Program-made: the position numbers and the translations under genes | The notes under the pieces: generated by a model | What the model saw: only the letters and a program-made list of their open reading frames with translations | What the model was told of the DNA's origin: nothing | The model's database searches: none | Origin: Pseudomonadota bacterium | GTDB taxonomy: Bacteria > Pseudomonadota > Gammaproteobacteria > Steroidobacterales > Steroidobacteraceae | Assembly (NCBI GenBank): GCA_021781775.1 | Contig: JAJXWE010000087.1 | Span: 1-6,778, forward strand | Length of the DNA: 6,778 bases | Direction of reading: 5' to 3' | Shown: positions 5,117-6,778 of the stretch, one piece after another | Position numbering within the stretch: position 1 is the stretch's first letter | Layout of the letters: each line of letters opens with the position of its first letter

Positions 5117-6778
5117 ATGCGGCTGACCAAGATCAAGCTGGCCGGTTTTAAGTCCTTCGTCGATCCCACCCAAGTCACCTTTCCGAGCAACCTCACCGGT
5201 GTGGTGGGTCCGAACGGCTGCGGCAAATCGAACGTCATCGACGCGGTGCGCTGGGTCATGGGTGAGTTGTCCGCCAAGCACTTGCGCGGGGACAACATGG
5301 CCGACGTGATCTTCAACGGCTCCTCGGCCCGCAAGCCGGTCGGCACCGCCTCGGTCGAACTCGTCTTCGACAACGCCGACGGCAAGATCGGCGGGGCGTA
5401 CGCGAGCTACAACGAGATCGCGCTGCGCCGCCAGGTGGCGCGCGATGGTTCGTCCGGTTACTACATCAACGGGGCGCGCTGCCGGCGCAAGGACATCACC
5501 AACCTGTTCCTCGGCACCGGCCTCGGCGCGCGCAGCTATGCGATCATCGAGCAGGGCACCATCTCGCGGATCATCGAGGCGCGCTCAGAGGACATGCGCG
5601 CGTTCGTCGAGGAGGCCGCGGGCATTTCCCGCTACAAGGAGCGGCGGCGCGAGACCGAAAGCCGCATCGCCGAGACGCGCGAGAACCTCGAGCGGCTGCA
5701 GGACGTGCGCGAGGAGGTCGAGAAACAGATCCGCCACCTGCAGCGCCAGGCGGCGACCGCGCGGCGTTACCAGGGACTGAAGGAGCAGGAGCGGCGCGCG
5801 AGCGCCGAGCTGCTGGCGCTGCGCATGCGCGAACTCGACAGCGGCGTCGAGCGTTACGATGCCGCCACGCGCGAGCGCGAGCTACAGATGCAGGCGGCGC
5901 TCGCCGAGCAGCGTGCCGCCGAGGCGGCGATCGAGCGCTCGCGCGAGCAGCATGCCGCCGCCGGCGAGCAGCTCTCGGCGGTGCAGGGCCGCCACTACGG
6001 CCTTGGCGCGGAGATCTCCCGCCTCGAGCAGTCCATCCAACACACCCGCCAGCTGCGCGAGCGCCAGCGGGCCGACCTCGCGCAGAGCGCGCTCGGCCTC
6101 GCCGAGCTTGCCACGCACGTCGAGCGCGAGGAGCGCGAGCTCGCCGCAGTGCGCGCCGAGCTCGCCGAGTCCGCCCCGGCGCTCGATGCCGCGCAGCACG
6201 CCGAGCGCGCCGCGCGCGAGGCGCTCGAGGCGAGCGAGCGGGAACTCGCGGCCTGGCAGGAACGCTGGGAGCAGCTCAACCAGGCGCTCGCATCGGCCGA
6301 TCGCACCGCCCAGGTCGAGCGCGCCCGCATTGAACAGATCGACAACCAGCTGCGCCGTCTCGGCGGGCAGAGCGAGCGGCTTGCGCTCGAGCTCGAGGGG
6401 CTCAGGGCCCATGGTTCGGACGAGCAGATGGCGCTGCTCGAGACCGAGGAGGGCGCCGCCCGCGAGGCGCTCGAGGCGCTCGGTGAGCGCCACGCCACGG
6501 CGCTCGAGCGAGTGCAGACGGCGCGCACCGGGCAGCTCGAGGCCGAACAGGCGCTGGAGCGCTCGCGCGAGACGCGGGAGCGCTCGCGCGAGGAGTGCAC
6601 TTCGCTCGAGGCGGTGCAGAAAGCCGCCCTCTCGAGCAGCGCCGGACAGGTGAGAGAGTGGCTCGGGAACGTCGGGCTCGCCGGGCGCGAGCGGCTCGCC
6701 GAGCGGATCGAGGTCGAGTCCGGCTGGGAGCGGGCGGTCGAGACGGCGCTCGGCGATTATCTCGAAGCGGTGTGCGTC
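5117..6778 (+). CDS. smc: Chromosome segregation protein SMC, N-terminal part (runs off window)
   Basis: SMC is the ATPase core of the bacterial condensin complex with ScpA and ScpB. 554 uninterrupted codons are present before the window ends. The start MRLTKIKLAGFKSF is typical, with a GGAAG ribosome binding site 9 bases before the ATG. The N-terminal ATPase head shows Walker A GPNGCGKS (31-38), the YYINGARCRRKDI block and the Q-loop Gln146 in IIEQGTIS. From about residue 165 to 505 the sequence is a long Glu/Arg/Ala/Leu-rich antiparallel coiled-coil arm. Residues after about 515 (REWLGNVG onward) look like the beginning of the hinge domain. The second arm and the C-terminal head with signature motif and Walker B lie beyond the window, roughly another 600 residues if of usual length. 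The truncation is an edge effect, not a broken gene. Confidence 0.97.
   Translation, partial: MRLTKIKLAGFKSFVDPTQVTFPSNLTGVVGPNGCGKSNVIDAVRWVMGELSAKHLRGDNMADVIFNGSSARKPVGTASVELVFDNADGKIGGAYASYNEIALRRQVARDGSSGYYINGARCRRKDITNLFLGTGLGARSYAIIEQGTISRIIEARSEDMRAFVEEAAGISRYKERRRETESRIAETRENLERLQDVREEVEKQIRHLQRQAATARRYQGLKEQERRASAELLALRMRELDSGVERYDAATRERELQMQAALAEQRAAEAAIERSREQHAAAGEQLSAVQGRHYGLGAEISRLEQSIQHTRQLRERQRADLAQSALGLAELATHVEREERELAAVRAELAESAPALDAAQHAERAAREALEASERELAAWQERWEQLNQALASADRTAQVERARIEQIDNQLRRLGGQSERLALELEGLRAHGSDEQMALLETEEGAAREALEALGERHATALERVQTARTGQLEAEQALERSRETRERSREECTSLEAVQKAALSSSAGQVREWLGNVGLAGRERLAERIEVESGWERAVETALGDYLEAVCV

Noticed and set aside
5859..6653. Long plus- and minus-strand frames within the smc coiled coil
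   Set aside because: Ser/Arg/Ala-rich shadow frames; the SMC frame is continuous from 5117 to the window end.

Overview
The window is a GC-rich bacterial chromosomal segment made almost entirely of housekeeping genes. The rpsO-pnp pair, a DksA protein and a GluQ (glutamyl-Q tRNA(Asp) synthetase) point to a proteobacterium, most likely a gammaproteobacterium. A canonical SMC protein instead of MukB, and a short one-domain QueF instead of the long enterobacterial form, argue against Enterobacterales. They would fit a high-GC Xanthomonadales- or Nevskiales-like lineage; this placement is inference, not proof. I see no transposase, phage gene, CRISPR array, rRNA or tRNA.

Layout. (1) Bases 25-276, minus: a small predicted lipoprotein of unknown function. 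(2) 277-390: divergent intergenic region with a good sigma70-type promoter candidate for rpsO. (3) 391-660, plus: rpsO (ribosomal protein S15). (4) 661-756: a large two-part inverted repeat between rpsO and pnp, which looks like a terminator-like hairpin nested inside a second stem, followed by the pnp ribosome binding site and a TTG start. (5) 757-2841, plus: pnp (polynucleotide phosphorylase), closed by a strong intrinsic terminator at about 2863-2904. (6) On the minus strand, in transcription order, queF (5048-4659), dksA (4568-3822) and gluQ (about 3823-2921); dksA has its own near-consensus promoter in the gap after queF. (7) 5117 to the window end, plus: the first 554 codons of smc, divergent from queF and running off the edge.

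How the genes relate. S15 and PNPase are the classical translation/RNA-turnover pair. QueF makes preQ1, the precursor of queuosine in tRNA, and GluQ glutamylates queuosine in tRNA(Asp), so two steps of one tRNA-modification pathway flank the stringent-response cofactor DksA on one strand.

The points most worth a second look are: gluQ is intact but has no ATG, GTG or TTG start in its frame, and no such codon in any minus-strand frame from 3721 to 3902, while its frame stays open back into dksA; DksA has lost three of four zinc cysteines and carries a histone-H1-like Lys/Ala-rich tail; and the rpsO-pnp junction can form a long nested hairpin reminiscent of the RNase III-controlled pnp leader. 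I found no clear evidence of a wholly new multi-gene system.
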